From NCBI GenBank assembly GCA_036397095.1, contig DASWJQ010000011.1, positions 1-45,069 of the forward strand: a stretch of 45,069 nt of DNA, written 5' to 3'. Of this stretch, positions 32,833-40,125 are shown piece by piece; the first letter of the stretch is position 1, and each line of letters begins with the position of its first letter. The position numbers and the translations under genes are program-made. Under the pieces are notes generated by a model. That model was given only the letters and a program-made list of their open reading frames with translations. It had not been told where the DNA came from and searched no databases. This stretch comes from DASWJQ01 sp036397095. Lineage in GTDB: Bacteria > Chloroflexota > Anaerolineae > Anaerolineales > E44-bin32.

Positions 32833-33627
32833 CTAGTTGTTGGGTTGTTCGAAAATCAGCAACACCGAGCCGGGGTAGCTTGCGCCGTCAACCGCTTCGC
32901 ACGGCTCGGACTGCACCTGGCGCACCGGATCGGCCCCCTGGGGCAACTGCACCGTGTAGACCACCTCCGGCTGCATGGCGAAGTCGCCATAGCCGATGCC
33001 GAGCTCGGGTTTGAGCCCGGTGAAGAAGTGGTCTTCCCCCTGATCCCACAACACGAACACCTCAATTCCCGGAACCGGATTGCCGGCGGCGTCGGCAATC
33101 TCGACTTGGAGGAGCGGAGTGGTCAGCGCTGGCTGGCAGACGGCCTGCCGCTGGCGCAGGCTGAACGGGGGGCCCGCTGTGGGTGTGCGGCTGGGGAGGG
33201 CGGTTGCCGCCCGGGTTGGGGTGGCCGAGGCGGCGGAGGCTGGTGACCGGGTGACGGTGGCCGCTGGTGATTGTGTGATGGCCAGCGGCGTGGGGCGTTG
33301 ACCGAGGTCGGCGGCCAGCTGGGCCAGCGCTTCCGCCTCCGACGCCGGTCCGTCGCCGGCTGAGCGGCGCTGGGCCAGTGCGGTCAATTCTTCGGCCGGC
33401 CGGTCAAGCTCAAACAGGGAAAGGCGGGCCTCGGCGCGGGCCAGGTCGCCGGTGGCGCCGTAGGCGGAGGCGATCAGGGCCAGGTAGTCCTGCCGATAGC
33501 TCTGGCGCAATGTGCTGGGGGCGGTGTCAACGTATTCCACCGGGTTGGCCGACCAGGCATAGAACAAGCCCAGGCCGACCCCGACGACGGCGGCGGCCAG
33601 GCTGGGGAGCCAATCACGCCAGTTCAT
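32833..33627 (-). CDS. Hypothetical membrane protein, paralogue of its neighbour, with Ser/Thr/Pro linker
   Basis: 264 residues. An N-terminal membrane helix (WLPSLAAAVVGVGLGLFYAW) is followed by ANPVEYVDTAPSTLRQSYRQ and DYLALIASAYGATGDLARAE, a helical repeat-like segment closely matching the gene upstream. A long low-complexity linker follows (TVTRSPASAASATPTRAATA), then a beta-rich domain with ADAAGNPVPGIEVFVLWDQG and FFTGLKPELGIGYGDFAMQP, resembling an Ig/carboxypeptidase-regulatory-like fold. It probably faces the outside. Its ATG overlaps the stop of the upstream paralogue (ATGA). Function unknown. Confidence 0.72.
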   Translation of the reverse strand: MNWRDWLPSLAAAVVGVGLGLFYAWSANPVEYVDTAPSTLRQSYRQDYLALIASAYGATGDLARAEARLSLFELDRPAEELTALAQRRSAGDGPASEAEALAQLAADLGQRPTPLAITQSPAATVTRSPASAASATPTRAATALPSRTPTAGPPFSLRQRQAVCQPALTTPLLQVEIADAAGNPVPGIEVFVLWDQGEDHFFTGLKPELGIGYGDFAMQPEVVYTVQLPQGADPVRQVQSEPCEAVDGASYPGSVLLIFEQPNN

Positions 33628-33998
33628 GGACCGCCGATCTCCGGTGTACCACCGCGGCGGGCGAGCTCGTCGGCAAGATTCTCCAGGCGAGCCAAATCGG
33701 ATTGGCTGAATCCCTCTTCTTGGGCGTAAACCAGCGCCGTCTCTACCATCGTGTGCGGCTGCGCCGGCCCAAGGACGGCCAGCCGGCGGCTGGCCAGATT
33801 GAGATCTTGCTCGGCCTGGAACGCCTCGGCCACCATCAGGACATAGTCGGTGCGGTAGTCGGCGCGCAGCGAGTCGGGAGTGGTGTCGACGAACTCGACG
33901 GGCTGGATCAGCCAGCCGTAGAGCAGGCCGGCGACCAGTCCGACGATCAGGCCAAGGGCGATTCGGACGCGGGGATCAACAAGCGAGATCGACATCAT
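33624..33998 (-). CDS. Hypothetical membrane protein, shorter paralogue
   Basis: 124 residues from the ATG at 33998; the frame is open further upstream but runs into the repeat element. A membrane helix (IALGLIVGLVAGLLYGWLI) is followed by QPVEFVDTTPDSLRADYRTD and YVLMVAEAFQAEQDLNLASR, then RLAVLGPAQPH and a C-terminal helix pair. Side by side with the downstream gene, the patterns P-V-E-x-V-D-T-x-P, L-R-x-x-Y-R-x-D-Y and A-x-x-R-L are shared, so the two arose by duplication. A CACAAT box 8 bases ahead of the ATG may serve as -10 of a leaderless transcript. No known function. Confidence 0.68.
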   Translation of the reverse strand: MMSISLVDPRVRIALGLIVGLVAGLLYGWLIQPVEFVDTTPDSLRADYRTDYVLMVAEAFQAEQDLNLASRRLAVLGPAQPHTMVETALVYAQEEGFSQSDLARLENLADELARRGGTPEIGGP

Positions 33999-34006
33999 CC
34001 GGGCGG

Positions 34007-34035
34007 ATTGTGCCACAGGCGGGGTGCGGGAGCAA
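34007..34035 (-). promoter_or_regulatory. Candidate promoter for the membrane-protein pair
   Basis: TTGCTC (34035-34030), 17-base spacer, CACAAT (34012-34007) on the minus strand; the ATG follows 8 bases after. Both boxes are weak matches. Confidence 0.35.
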
Positions 34036-34104
34036 TGAGGCCGGTGGACGAAAGGGAAGACCGCAGACCGCCGACCGCCGACCGCGGCACAGGAACCGAT
34101 GCAG

Positions 34105-34218
34105 GGGCACGATATAGCGTGCCCTACCAGGTCGGGATGGCAACGACCCATCGGAGGCGAAGGATCTGCCGCCAACGACGGACCGTTGTCGGGGCGCATT
34201 GCAATGCGCCCCGACGGG
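34105..34218. repeat. Dispersed palindromic repeat, copy B
   Basis: It starts with an imperfect hairpin AGGGGCACG/CGTGCCCT (about 34110-34132). Then comes CCATCGGAGGCGAAGG (34148) through CCAACGACGG to a perfect 28-base palindrome at 34188-34215 (arm GTCGGGGCGCATTG). It aligns with copy A (13333-13404) without gaps over about 70 bases. Arm differences are matched on both sides of the palindrome, so pairing is preserved. No open frame of quality; the rest of 34036-34324 holds nothing else recognised. Confidence 0.7.
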
Positions 34219-34324
34219 CTGTATCCGGGATTGGCCGCGCATCGTCATGACGCCGGGGTCGAGAATAAGGCGAGAAGAAAGCAAGGACCGCCCTCTCGGA
34301 CGGTCCCAAAAGAACCCTGCTAGA

Positions 34325-34406
34325 TGCCGAAGGTGGGAGTCGAACCCACACGGATTGCTCCACGCGATTTTGAGTCGCGCGCGTCTGCCAGTTCCGCCAC
34401 TTCGGC
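34325..34406 (-). tRNA. tRNA-Leu (anticodon CAA)
   Basis: 82 bases on the minus strand. Acceptor stem GCCGAAG/CTTCGGC with discriminator A, D arm with GCGGAACTGGCAGACG, and anticodon loop CTCAAAA (anticodon CAA, reading UUG). A long class II variable arm contains GGAGCAATCC, and the T arm is GTGGGTTCGACTCCCAC. CCA is not encoded. A good promoter sits directly upstream. Confidence 0.97.
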
Positions 34407-34415
34407 TGTGGGGGC

Positions 34416-34444
34416 AGTATATGCCGTCCGCCAGAAGCGGTCAA
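34416..34444 (-). promoter_or_regulatory. Promoter of tRNA-Leu
   Basis: TTGACC (34444-34439), 17-base spacer, TATACT (34421-34416). The box ends 9 bases before the mature 5' end, leaving at most a 2-3-base leader. Confidence 0.75.
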
Positions 34445-34516
34445 GAATGGGCGCCGAATGCAGGTCCGTCTGGTATCCTTACGCCTCCTCATCGACCCAA
34501 CTTCGCGGAGCGCCCG

Positions 34517-36298
34517 ATGGCCACCAAAACCTACCAAGTCCAAGCATGGAATCTGGACGAGTTGTTCTCGTCGTTCGAAGACCTCCAAATTGAAGCCACC
34601 ATTGAACGGGTCGAGACAAATGTGCAGGCGCTCGAAGCCTTGCGTCCGGAACTGTCGAGCGAAACCAGAGGCCAAACCCTGCGACAGTTCCTCGACGGGT
34701 ACGAAGGGATCAGCCGCCAGCTGTCGCGGCTGGCCGCCTACGCCGGTCTGCGATTTTCGGCCGACACGCAGGACCAGCGCGCTCAGACCTTCCAGGCCCG
34801 CATGCGCCAACTGATGGCCGAAGTCGACAACCGGACCCTCTTTTTCAAGCTGTGGTGGAAAGCGTTGGCCGATGAGGAAGCCGAGCGCCTTCTCAGCGAA
34901 GCCGGTGATTACGTCTACTGGCTCGAGGCGCTGCGGCTGCAGAAGCCCTACACACTGACCGAGCCCGAAGAGAAGATCATCAACCTGAAGGATGTCAACG
35001 GTCCCCACGCCCTGGTCACCCTATACGCCTCGATCACCAACCGTTATGTGTTCCGTCTAGATGTCGATGGCGAAGAGCGCGAATTCACCCGCGGCCAACT
35101 GAGCACCTATGTCATGGGACCCAACCCCGACTTGCGAGCGGGCGCCTACCAGGAAATGTACCGCGTGTACGGCGACGAGGCACCGGTGCTCGGCCAGATC
35201 TATCAGGCAATCGTGCGCGACTGGCACAGTGAGCAAGTCCAACTGCGCGGCTTCGACAACCCAATCGCCGTGCGCAATCTGGCCAATCACGTGCCGGACG
35301 AAGTCGTTGACACACTGCTTGACGTCTGCCAGGCCAATGCGCCGTTGTTCCAGCGCTACTTTCAATTGAAGGCCGAATGGCTGGGAATGGACAAGCTGCG
35401 GCGCTACGATGTTTATGCTCCAGTGGCCGAAGCGGATGTGGACTACCCGTACCAGGAAGCGATTGACCGCATCCTGGCCAGCTTCGAAGAGTTCGACCCA
35501 CAGGTTGCGGCGCTGGCTACCCGTGTGCTTGACGAGGACCACATCGACAGCCAGGTGCGCAAGGGCAAGCGCGACGGCGCGTTTTGCGCCACGGTCACGC
35601 CCGACCTGACGCCATATGTCCTGGCCAATTACCAGGGCAAGGCAAGGGACGTGGCTACCATTGCCCATGAGCTGGGCCACGCCGTGCACTCCCTGCTGGC
35701 CTCCGACCATAATGCGTTAACCCAGAGTTCATCCCTGCCGCTGGCCGAAACGGCCTCGACTTTCAGTGAAATGCTGTTGGTTGACCGGATGTTGTCGCAG
35801 GATCCCAATCCGGCGGTCCAACGTGATCTGATCTTGCGCCAACTGGACGACAACTACGCCACCATCATGCGCCAGGCGTACTTCGCCATGTTCGAGAAGA
35901 CGGCCCACCAGGCGATCCGCCAAGGGGCTTCGGTCGATGACCTGTCGGGGTTGTATTTGGAGAACCTGACGGGTCAGTTTGGGGATACGCTCGAGCTGGC
36001 TGATGAGTTCCGCTACGAGTGGGTGTCGATCCCGCACTTCTACAACAGCCCGTTCTATGTCTACGCGTACGCCTTTGGCCAGCTGCTGGTACTGTCGTTG
36101 TATCAGCGGTATCAGCAGGAAGGCGACAGCTTCAAACCGGCCTACCTCGACATCCTGCGGGCTGGCGGTTCGGCGGCGCCGATGGACATTCTCGATCGGG
36201 CTGGCGTCGACGTGCGCCGGGCCAGCTTCTGGCAGGGCGGGTTCGATGTGATTGCGGCCACCATGCGCCGGCTGGAGGCTCTGCAAGTTCCCTCCTAA
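34517..36298 (+). CDS. pepF: M3 family oligoendopeptidase F
   Basis: 593 residues from the ATG at 34517, normal for PepF (about 600). It cleaves short peptides in the cytoplasm with one zinc ion. The zinc site is TIAHELGHAVHSLLA with His384 and His388, followed by SSLPLAETASTFSEMLLVDR with the third ligand Glu. The N-terminal lobe (LDGYEGISRQLSRLAAYAGL) and KRDGAFCATVTPDLTPYVLA are typical, as is the C-terminal SIPHFYNSPFYVYAYAFGQL, which supplies substrate-binding Tyr and His. A TGGTATCCT box (TATCCT) about 40 bases upstream could be an extended -10. It is flanked by tRNA genes on the other strand and stands alone. Confidence 0.95.
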   Translation: MATKTYQVQAWNLDELFSSFEDLQIEATIERVETNVQALEALRPELSSETRGQTLRQFLDGYEGISRQLSRLAAYAGLRFSADTQDQRAQTFQARMRQLMAEVDNRTLFFKLWWKALADEEAERLLSEAGDYVYWLEALRLQKPYTLTEPEEKIINLKDVNGPHALVTLYASITNRYVFRLDVDGEEREFTRGQLSTYVMGPNPDLRAGAYQEMYRVYGDEAPVLGQIYQAIVRDWHSEQVQLRGFDNPIAVRNLANHVPDEVVDTLLDVCQANAPLFQRYFQLKAEWLGMDKLRRYDVYAPVAEADVDYPYQEAIDRILASFEEFDPQVAALATRVLDEDHIDSQVRKGKRDGAFCATVTPDLTPYVLANYQGKARDVATIAHELGHAVHSLLASDHNALTQSSSLPLAETASTFSEMLLVDRMLSQDPNPAVQRDLILRQLDDNYATIMRQAYFAMFEKTAHQAIRQGASVDDLSGLYLENLTGQFGDTLELADEFRYEWVSIPHFYNSPFYVYAYAFGQLLVLSLYQRYQQEGDSFKPAYLDILRAGGSAAPMDILDRAGVDVRRASFWQGGFDVIAATMRRLEALQVPS

Positions 36299-36362
36299 GC
36301 CGGGCACCCATCTCCAACCTAGGTCTGTAATATTGATGCGGGGGAGGGCGGTCACGGATTCG

Positions 36363-36378
36363 ACCCATGCGTCCCTAC
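36363..36378. repeat. Possible remnant arm of the palindromic repeat
   Basis: ACCCATGCGTCCCTAC resembles one arm of the palindromes at 13373 and 34188 (CATGCGCCCCTAC). No partner arm is nearby. The rest of 36299-36568 shows no gene. Confidence 0.35.
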
Positions 36379-36568
36379 AGCGGTCCGGCGATGGCGGCGG
36401 ATTGTTGCGGCCGGCGGATGATCTTCTCCCCACCTATACGTTGTCTTGTTCTTGACCTCCGGGGTCAGGACGGTGGCCGGGCGCGACCGAAATGTGGAGC
36501 GGGAAAACACAATGGCCCCGACGGATGTCGAGGCCATGGACGGCGGCGGATCGCGCGCCGGGCTTCAG

Positions 36569-36656
36569 CGGAGAGGGAGGGATTCGAACCCTCGGTGGCC
36601 ACGAGGACCACAACGGTTTTCGAGACCGCCCCGTTCGTCCGCTCCGGCACCTCTCC
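36569..36656 (-). tRNA. tRNA-Ser (anticodon CGA)
   Basis: 88 bases on the minus strand. Acceptor stem GGAGAGG/CCTCTCC with discriminator G, D arm with GCCGGAGCGGACGAAC, and anticodon loop CTCGAAA (anticodon CGA, reading UCG). The long variable arm lies in GTGGTCCTCGTGGCCAC, and the T arm is GAGGGTTCGAATCCCTC. CCA is not encoded. A TATAAT box ends 7 bases before the mature 5' end. Confidence 0.97.
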
Positions 36657-36663
36657 ACGGCGG

Positions 36664-36669
36664 ATTATA
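36664..36669 (-). promoter_or_regulatory. -10 box of tRNA-Ser
   Basis: A perfect TATAAT (36669-36664) on the minus strand, with 7 bases to the mature tRNA 5' G at 36656. Transcription would begin at or next to the mature end. No good -35. Confidence 0.65.
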
Positions 36670-36708
36670 ACGGAGTCGGCGCCTGGCGGATGGGGGGTCG
36701 GCCGTGGC

Positions 36709-38115
36709 TCAGGACCCTGTCAGGTCGACAACTTCGTCCCAGGCCGGATAGTGGACCTGGTCAACGCCAGCTCCGGCCAATTGTTCCGTCAACGCCTGGG
36801 CCGGTCCCGCTTCGCCGTGCACCAGGAAGATCCGCTCCAGGGTCTCACGGCTGGCCAGGGCGTAGTCGACCAGGGCATGCTGGCCAGCGTGGGCCGAGAA
36901 GCCGCCAATGCGCACCACCTCGGCCTTGACGTCGTAGTTCTTGCCGAAAATCCTGACGCGCTTCTCGCCATCTACCAGTCGTCTGCCCAGGGTGTGCGGC
37001 GCCATCCACGAGTTGATGAGCACGGTGTTGGCCGGATCCTCAATGTTGTTCTTCAGGTGATGAAGTATGCGGCCGACCTCGGCCATCCCCGAGGCGGAGA
37101 TGATGACGACCGGGCCATCCAGATGGTTGATTTCCTTACTTTCCTGCACTGTCAGGGTGTACTTCAGGTCGTCAAAGCCAAAGGCGGCACCGTGTGGATC
37201 GCTCTGGATAAAGGCCTGCGCCTGCTCATCGAGACACTCGGGATGCTCGCGGAAGACCGTGGTCACGTTGATCGCCAGCGGGCTGTCAACGAATACCGGC
37301 AGCCAGGGCAGTTCGCCCCGTTCGAACATCAGGTGCAGCGAGTAAACCAGAGCCTGGGTCCGTCCGACGGCGAAGGCCGGGATGATGATCTTGCCGCCCC
37401 GGTCGATGGTTCGGGCCACTGACGCCTGCAGCTCATCGTAGGCTTGTTGGGGGGAATGATGGGGCCGATCACCGTACGTGCACTCCATGATCAGGAAATC
37501 GACCTGTTCAGGCTGGACCGGGTCGCGCAGCAAGAGCGCCTGCTGGCGGCCGATGTCGCCGCTGAACATCAAGCGAGTCGTCCGTCCTTGCTCCTCGATC
37601 TCCAGGAGGACACCGGCCGATCCCAGGATGTGGCCGGCCTCGACAAAGGTGACGCGCACGCCGGGCACGGCCTCAAACGGCCGGTCGTAGTCATGGCCGG
37701 TGAGGTAACGGACGGCCACGGCGGCCTCCTGGCTGGTGTACAGCGGGTCGATGGGCTCCTCACCCTGGCGTTGTCGCTTGCGATTCAAGTACTCGGCGTC
37801 TTCCTCCTGGATGTGGGCCGAGTCGCGCAAGAGCAGGTCGGTCAGACGGCGGGTGGCATGGGTGGCATGAATCGGCCCCTCGTACCCCTGGCCGATCAGG
37901 TTGGGCAGGTTGCCAATGTGGTCGATGTGCGCGTGGGAGACCACTACGGCATCAACGTCGTTGGGCGCAAACGGGAACGAAGCGTTCACCTCGAAGGTCT
38001 TGCGCCGCCGGCCCTGGTACAGGCCGCACTCCAGGAGCAAGCGATGTCCATTGACCGTCAATAAGTGGCGCGAGCCGGTCACCGTCTGGGCGGCCCCGTG
38101 AAATCCAATTTGCAT
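36709..38115 (-). CDS. MBL-fold/beta-CASP RNA-processing hydrolase (CPSF73-like)
   Basis: 468 residues. The metallo-beta-lactamase core starts MQIGFHGAAQTVTGSRHLLT and has VVVSHAHIDHIGNLPNL (HxHxDH zinc motif), VEAGHILGSAGVLL and MFSGDIGRQ. The beta-CASP insertion follows, with ECTYGDRPH, GGKIIIPAFAVGRTQALVYS and VVIISASGMAEVGRILHHL. The end has IGGFSAHAGQHALVDYA, FLVHGEAGPAQAL, an RMMBL-type motif. This is the set of the Ysh1/CPSF73-type bacterial ribonucleases rather than of lactamases. It should act as endo- or exoribonuclease in the cytoplasm. It lies 20 bases downstream of the RNase D gene on the same strand, so the two RNA enzymes are probably co-transcribed. Confidence 0.93.
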   Translation of the reverse strand: MQIGFHGAAQTVTGSRHLLTVNGHRLLLECGLYQGRRRKTFEVNASFPFAPNDVDAVVVSHAHIDHIGNLPNLIGQGYEGPIHATHATRRLTDLLLRDSAHIQEEDAEYLNRKRQRQGEEPIDPLYTSQEAAVAVRYLTGHDYDRPFEAVPGVRVTFVEAGHILGSAGVLLEIEEQGRTTRLMFSGDIGRQQALLLRDPVQPEQVDFLIMECTYGDRPHHSPQQAYDELQASVARTIDRGGKIIIPAFAVGRTQALVYSLHLMFERGELPWLPVFVDSPLAINVTTVFREHPECLDEQAQAFIQSDPHGAAFGFDDLKYTLTVQESKEINHLDGPVVIISASGMAEVGRILHHLKNNIEDPANTVLINSWMAPHTLGRRLVDGEKRVRIFGKNYDVKAEVVRIGGFSAHAGQHALVDYALASRETLERIFLVHGEAGPAQALTEQLAGAGVDQVHYPAWDEVVDLTGS

Positions 38116-38135
38116 TGGTCAGCCTCGATCTTTCG

Positions 38136-39263
38136 TCAAGAGCGAAGAAGTTTTAGGATGTCGGCTCCGTAGGTGTTGAAGCGCCACTCGAGCGGTTCCA
38201 TCAGGCTACGCAGCGCGCCGCTTGAGTTGGGATTGGCCCTGGCAATCTCCCACAAGTAGTCACGAGGCAGGATCAAGTCCGAGTCGACCGATCGCTGCTG
38301 GGCGGTCCGTTTGCGCCATTGGCGCAGTCGGTCGTAGCGCTTGCGCACCTCGTCGCTGGCGCGCGGCGGCCGCGGCCGCTGGGGCGGATTGGCTTGCCTA
38401 CCTTGTACGATGGCCTGCATCAGGGCCGACCCATAGCGATCCAGCCGCGGCCCCGAAAACCCCTTGACCTGATCCAGCTCCTCTAGCTTGGCCGGCGGGT
38501 TTTTGGCCAGAGCCAACAGCGCTCGGTTCCCGACGATGCGGAAGCTAGGAACGTCGCGCCGCTCGGCTTCTTTCTCCCGGAACAGGTAAAGCTCACGCAG
38601 AATGGCCGCCTGCTGGCCGTTCAAGTTGCGCGTATCCCCGAGCTGCCAGAAACCGTCCGGATCGAAGCCATTGGTGTGGGCCGGGGCGTGGGTCAGCAGA
38701 TCGAAGGCTTCGACGGCCTCCTCCAACCGGCCGGCCTCGACCAGCGCTGGGCGCAGCTGATTGCGCAGGGGGATTAAATAATGGGTGTCGAGGCGGGCGT
38801 AGTTCAGCATATCCTCCGGCAGTGGACGCCGTGCCCAATTGGCTCGCTGATAACGTTTTTCCTGGCGCACGCCGAATTGGCTCTCAAGGATGCTGGCCAG
38901 GCCGGACTGGTCCCAGCCCAGCGTCCGGGCGGCGACGTAGGTGTCGAACAGGTTGCTTTGCGCAAAGCCGAAGTCCCGCTTCAGCGTCATAATGTCGTAC
39001 TCGGCGGCGTGATAGATCTTCTCGATGGCGGGATTTTCGAAGAGCGCGGCCAGAGGCTGCAAGTTGCCGATCACTAGCGGATCGATCAGGTAGTCAGCAT
39101 GCTCGGTCGAGAATTGAATCAGGCATACTTGCTCATGGTAAGCATGCAGGCTGTTGGATTCGGTATCGACCGCCAACAGGGGTTGGTCAAGCTCGGCCAG
39201 GACGGATTCCAGCTCAGACTTAGTCTGGATCAACCGCGGCGGCGAGAGTTGCGTGTGCGACAT
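38136..39263 (-). CDS. rnd: Ribonuclease D with HRDC domain
   Basis: 375 residues from the ATG at 39263. It is a 3'-5' exonuclease of the DEDDy type: Exo I LLAVDTESNSLHAYHEQVCL, Exo II YHAAEYDIMTLKRDFG with FDTYVAARTLG, Exo III YARLDTHYLIPLR. The HRDC domain follows with LYLFREKEAERRDVPSFRIV and LDQVKGFSGPRLDRYGSAL. RNase D trims tRNA 3' ends, apt next to tRNA genes that lack encoded CCA. The TATAAT box at 39276-39271 leaves 7 bases before this ATG, which points to a leaderless mRNA and argues against upstream in-frame ATGs at 39311 and 39272. Confidence 0.94.
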   Translation of the reverse strand: MSHTQLSPPRLIQTKSELESVLAELDQPLLAVDTESNSLHAYHEQVCLIQFSTEHADYLIDPLVIGNLQPLAALFENPAIEKIYHAAEYDIMTLKRDFGFAQSNLFDTYVAARTLGWDQSGLASILESQFGVRQEKRYQRANWARRPLPEDMLNYARLDTHYLIPLRNQLRPALVEAGRLEEAVEAFDLLTHAPAHTNGFDPDGFWQLGDTRNLNGQQAAILRELYLFREKEAERRDVPSFRIVGNRALLALAKNPPAKLEELDQVKGFSGPRLDRYGSALMQAIVQGRQANPPQRPRPPRASDEVRKRYDRLRQWRKRTAQQRSVDSDLILPRDYLWEIARANPNSSGALRSLMEPLEWRFNTYGADILKLLRS

Positions 39264-39270
39264 CCGAGCC

Positions 39271-39276
39271 ATTATA
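39271..39276 (-). promoter_or_regulatory. -10 box giving a leaderless rnd transcript
   Basis: A perfect TATAAT on the minus strand ending 7 bases before the ATG at 39263. No ribosome site fits between. Confidence 0.65.
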
Positions 39277-39332
39277 CTCAGCCGGCTTTGGCCTCCGTCT
39301 GCGATTGGCATTTCGACCGGTCTGGTGGATAA

Positions 39333-39361
39333 TTGACACGCTTTGTCCAGTATGTTACTAA
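39333..39361 (+). promoter_or_regulatory. Candidate promoter of the Rieske/cytochrome b operon
   Basis: TTGACA (39333-39338), 17 bases, TACTAA (39356-39361), inside an A+T-richer stretch. The leader is about 90 bases and ends with AGGAGAAGGAG before the Rieske ATG. The -10 match is only partial. Confidence 0.5.
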
Positions 39362-39459
39362 TATCACTTGTGTGGCGTCAGGCCCCCTAATCCGGGTGTT
39401 GCGCAAGTCGAGACAGCGCCCGGTTTTCACAATCCTTGACAGGAGAAGGAGTGCTGCCG

Positions 39460-40113
39460 ATGGCTGACGCGGAGGCTCGGGCCGAGTCGCCGGCCGAAGA
39501 ACTAGCCGAAACGTCCCTCCCGCTTACGCGCCGGGAGTTTCTTTATTACCTGTGGGGGGCGTCGATGGCCGTCTTCATGGCTGGCACAGGCGGGGCCACC
39601 ATCTGGTTTGCGCTGCCGCGTTTCCAGGAAGGCGAGTTCGGTGGAGTCTTCACCCTTGGCCTCGACCTGATCCCGCAGCCCAACAGTGGGCCGGCCGATT
39701 TCCCCGAAGGTCGCTTCTGGTTGGTCAACAACGGCGATTCGATCCTTGATGACCCACGTCAGCCAGAAGTCTATCCCGTGCAGCAGGGGGTCAAGGCGCT
39801 CTACAAGGTTTGCGTCCACCTGGGCTGCCTGTACAAATGGGTGGCCACCAACGATCGTTTCGAATGTCCGTGTCACGGTTCCAAGTATCTGCTGACGGGC
39901 AGTCGCATTGACGGCCCGGCCAACCGCAACCTGGATGTATTCATCATTGAAGCCGTTGATGCCGAAGGCAACGTTCTGACTCGGACCGAACCGGCGATGG
40001 ACGGCAGGGAGGGCACGGCTATCAATGTCCCCCCCGATGCCGTCAGCCTGCGAGTCGACACTGGCCGGCGTGTCCAGGGTGCGCCCAACACGGCCCCCGG
40101 CGGCGGACTGTAG
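39460..40113 (+). CDS. Rieske iron-sulfur protein of a quinol:cytochrome c oxidoreductase
   Basis: 217 residues from the ATG at 39460, 9 bases after a strong ribosome site. An N-terminal acidic stretch and a twin-arginine-like TRREFLYYLWGASMAVFMAG lead into one membrane anchor (about 27-50). The [2Fe-2S] cluster ligands are C118 and H120 in CVHLGC and C136 and H139 in CPCHGS, with the disulfide cysteines C123 and C138 also present. It takes an electron from quinol and hands it to cytochrome c on the outer face of the membrane. Cytochrome b follows 12 bases on, then two dihaem cytochromes c. Confidence 0.95.
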   Translation: MADAEARAESPAEELAETSLPLTRREFLYYLWGASMAVFMAGTGGATIWFALPRFQEGEFGGVFTLGLDLIPQPNSGPADFPEGRFWLVNNGDSILDDPRQPEVYPVQQGVKALYKVCVHLGCLYKWVATNDRFECPCHGSKYLLTGSRIDGPANRNLDVFIIEAVDAEGNVLTRTEPAMDGREGTAINVPPDAVSLRVDTGRRVQGAPNTAPGGGL

Positions 40114-40125
40114 GCGGAGGCCGGC

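Noticed and set aside
36709..38115. Beta-lactamase
   Set aside because: The MBL motif is joined to beta-CASP and RMMBL-type motifs, which define RNA-processing nucleases.
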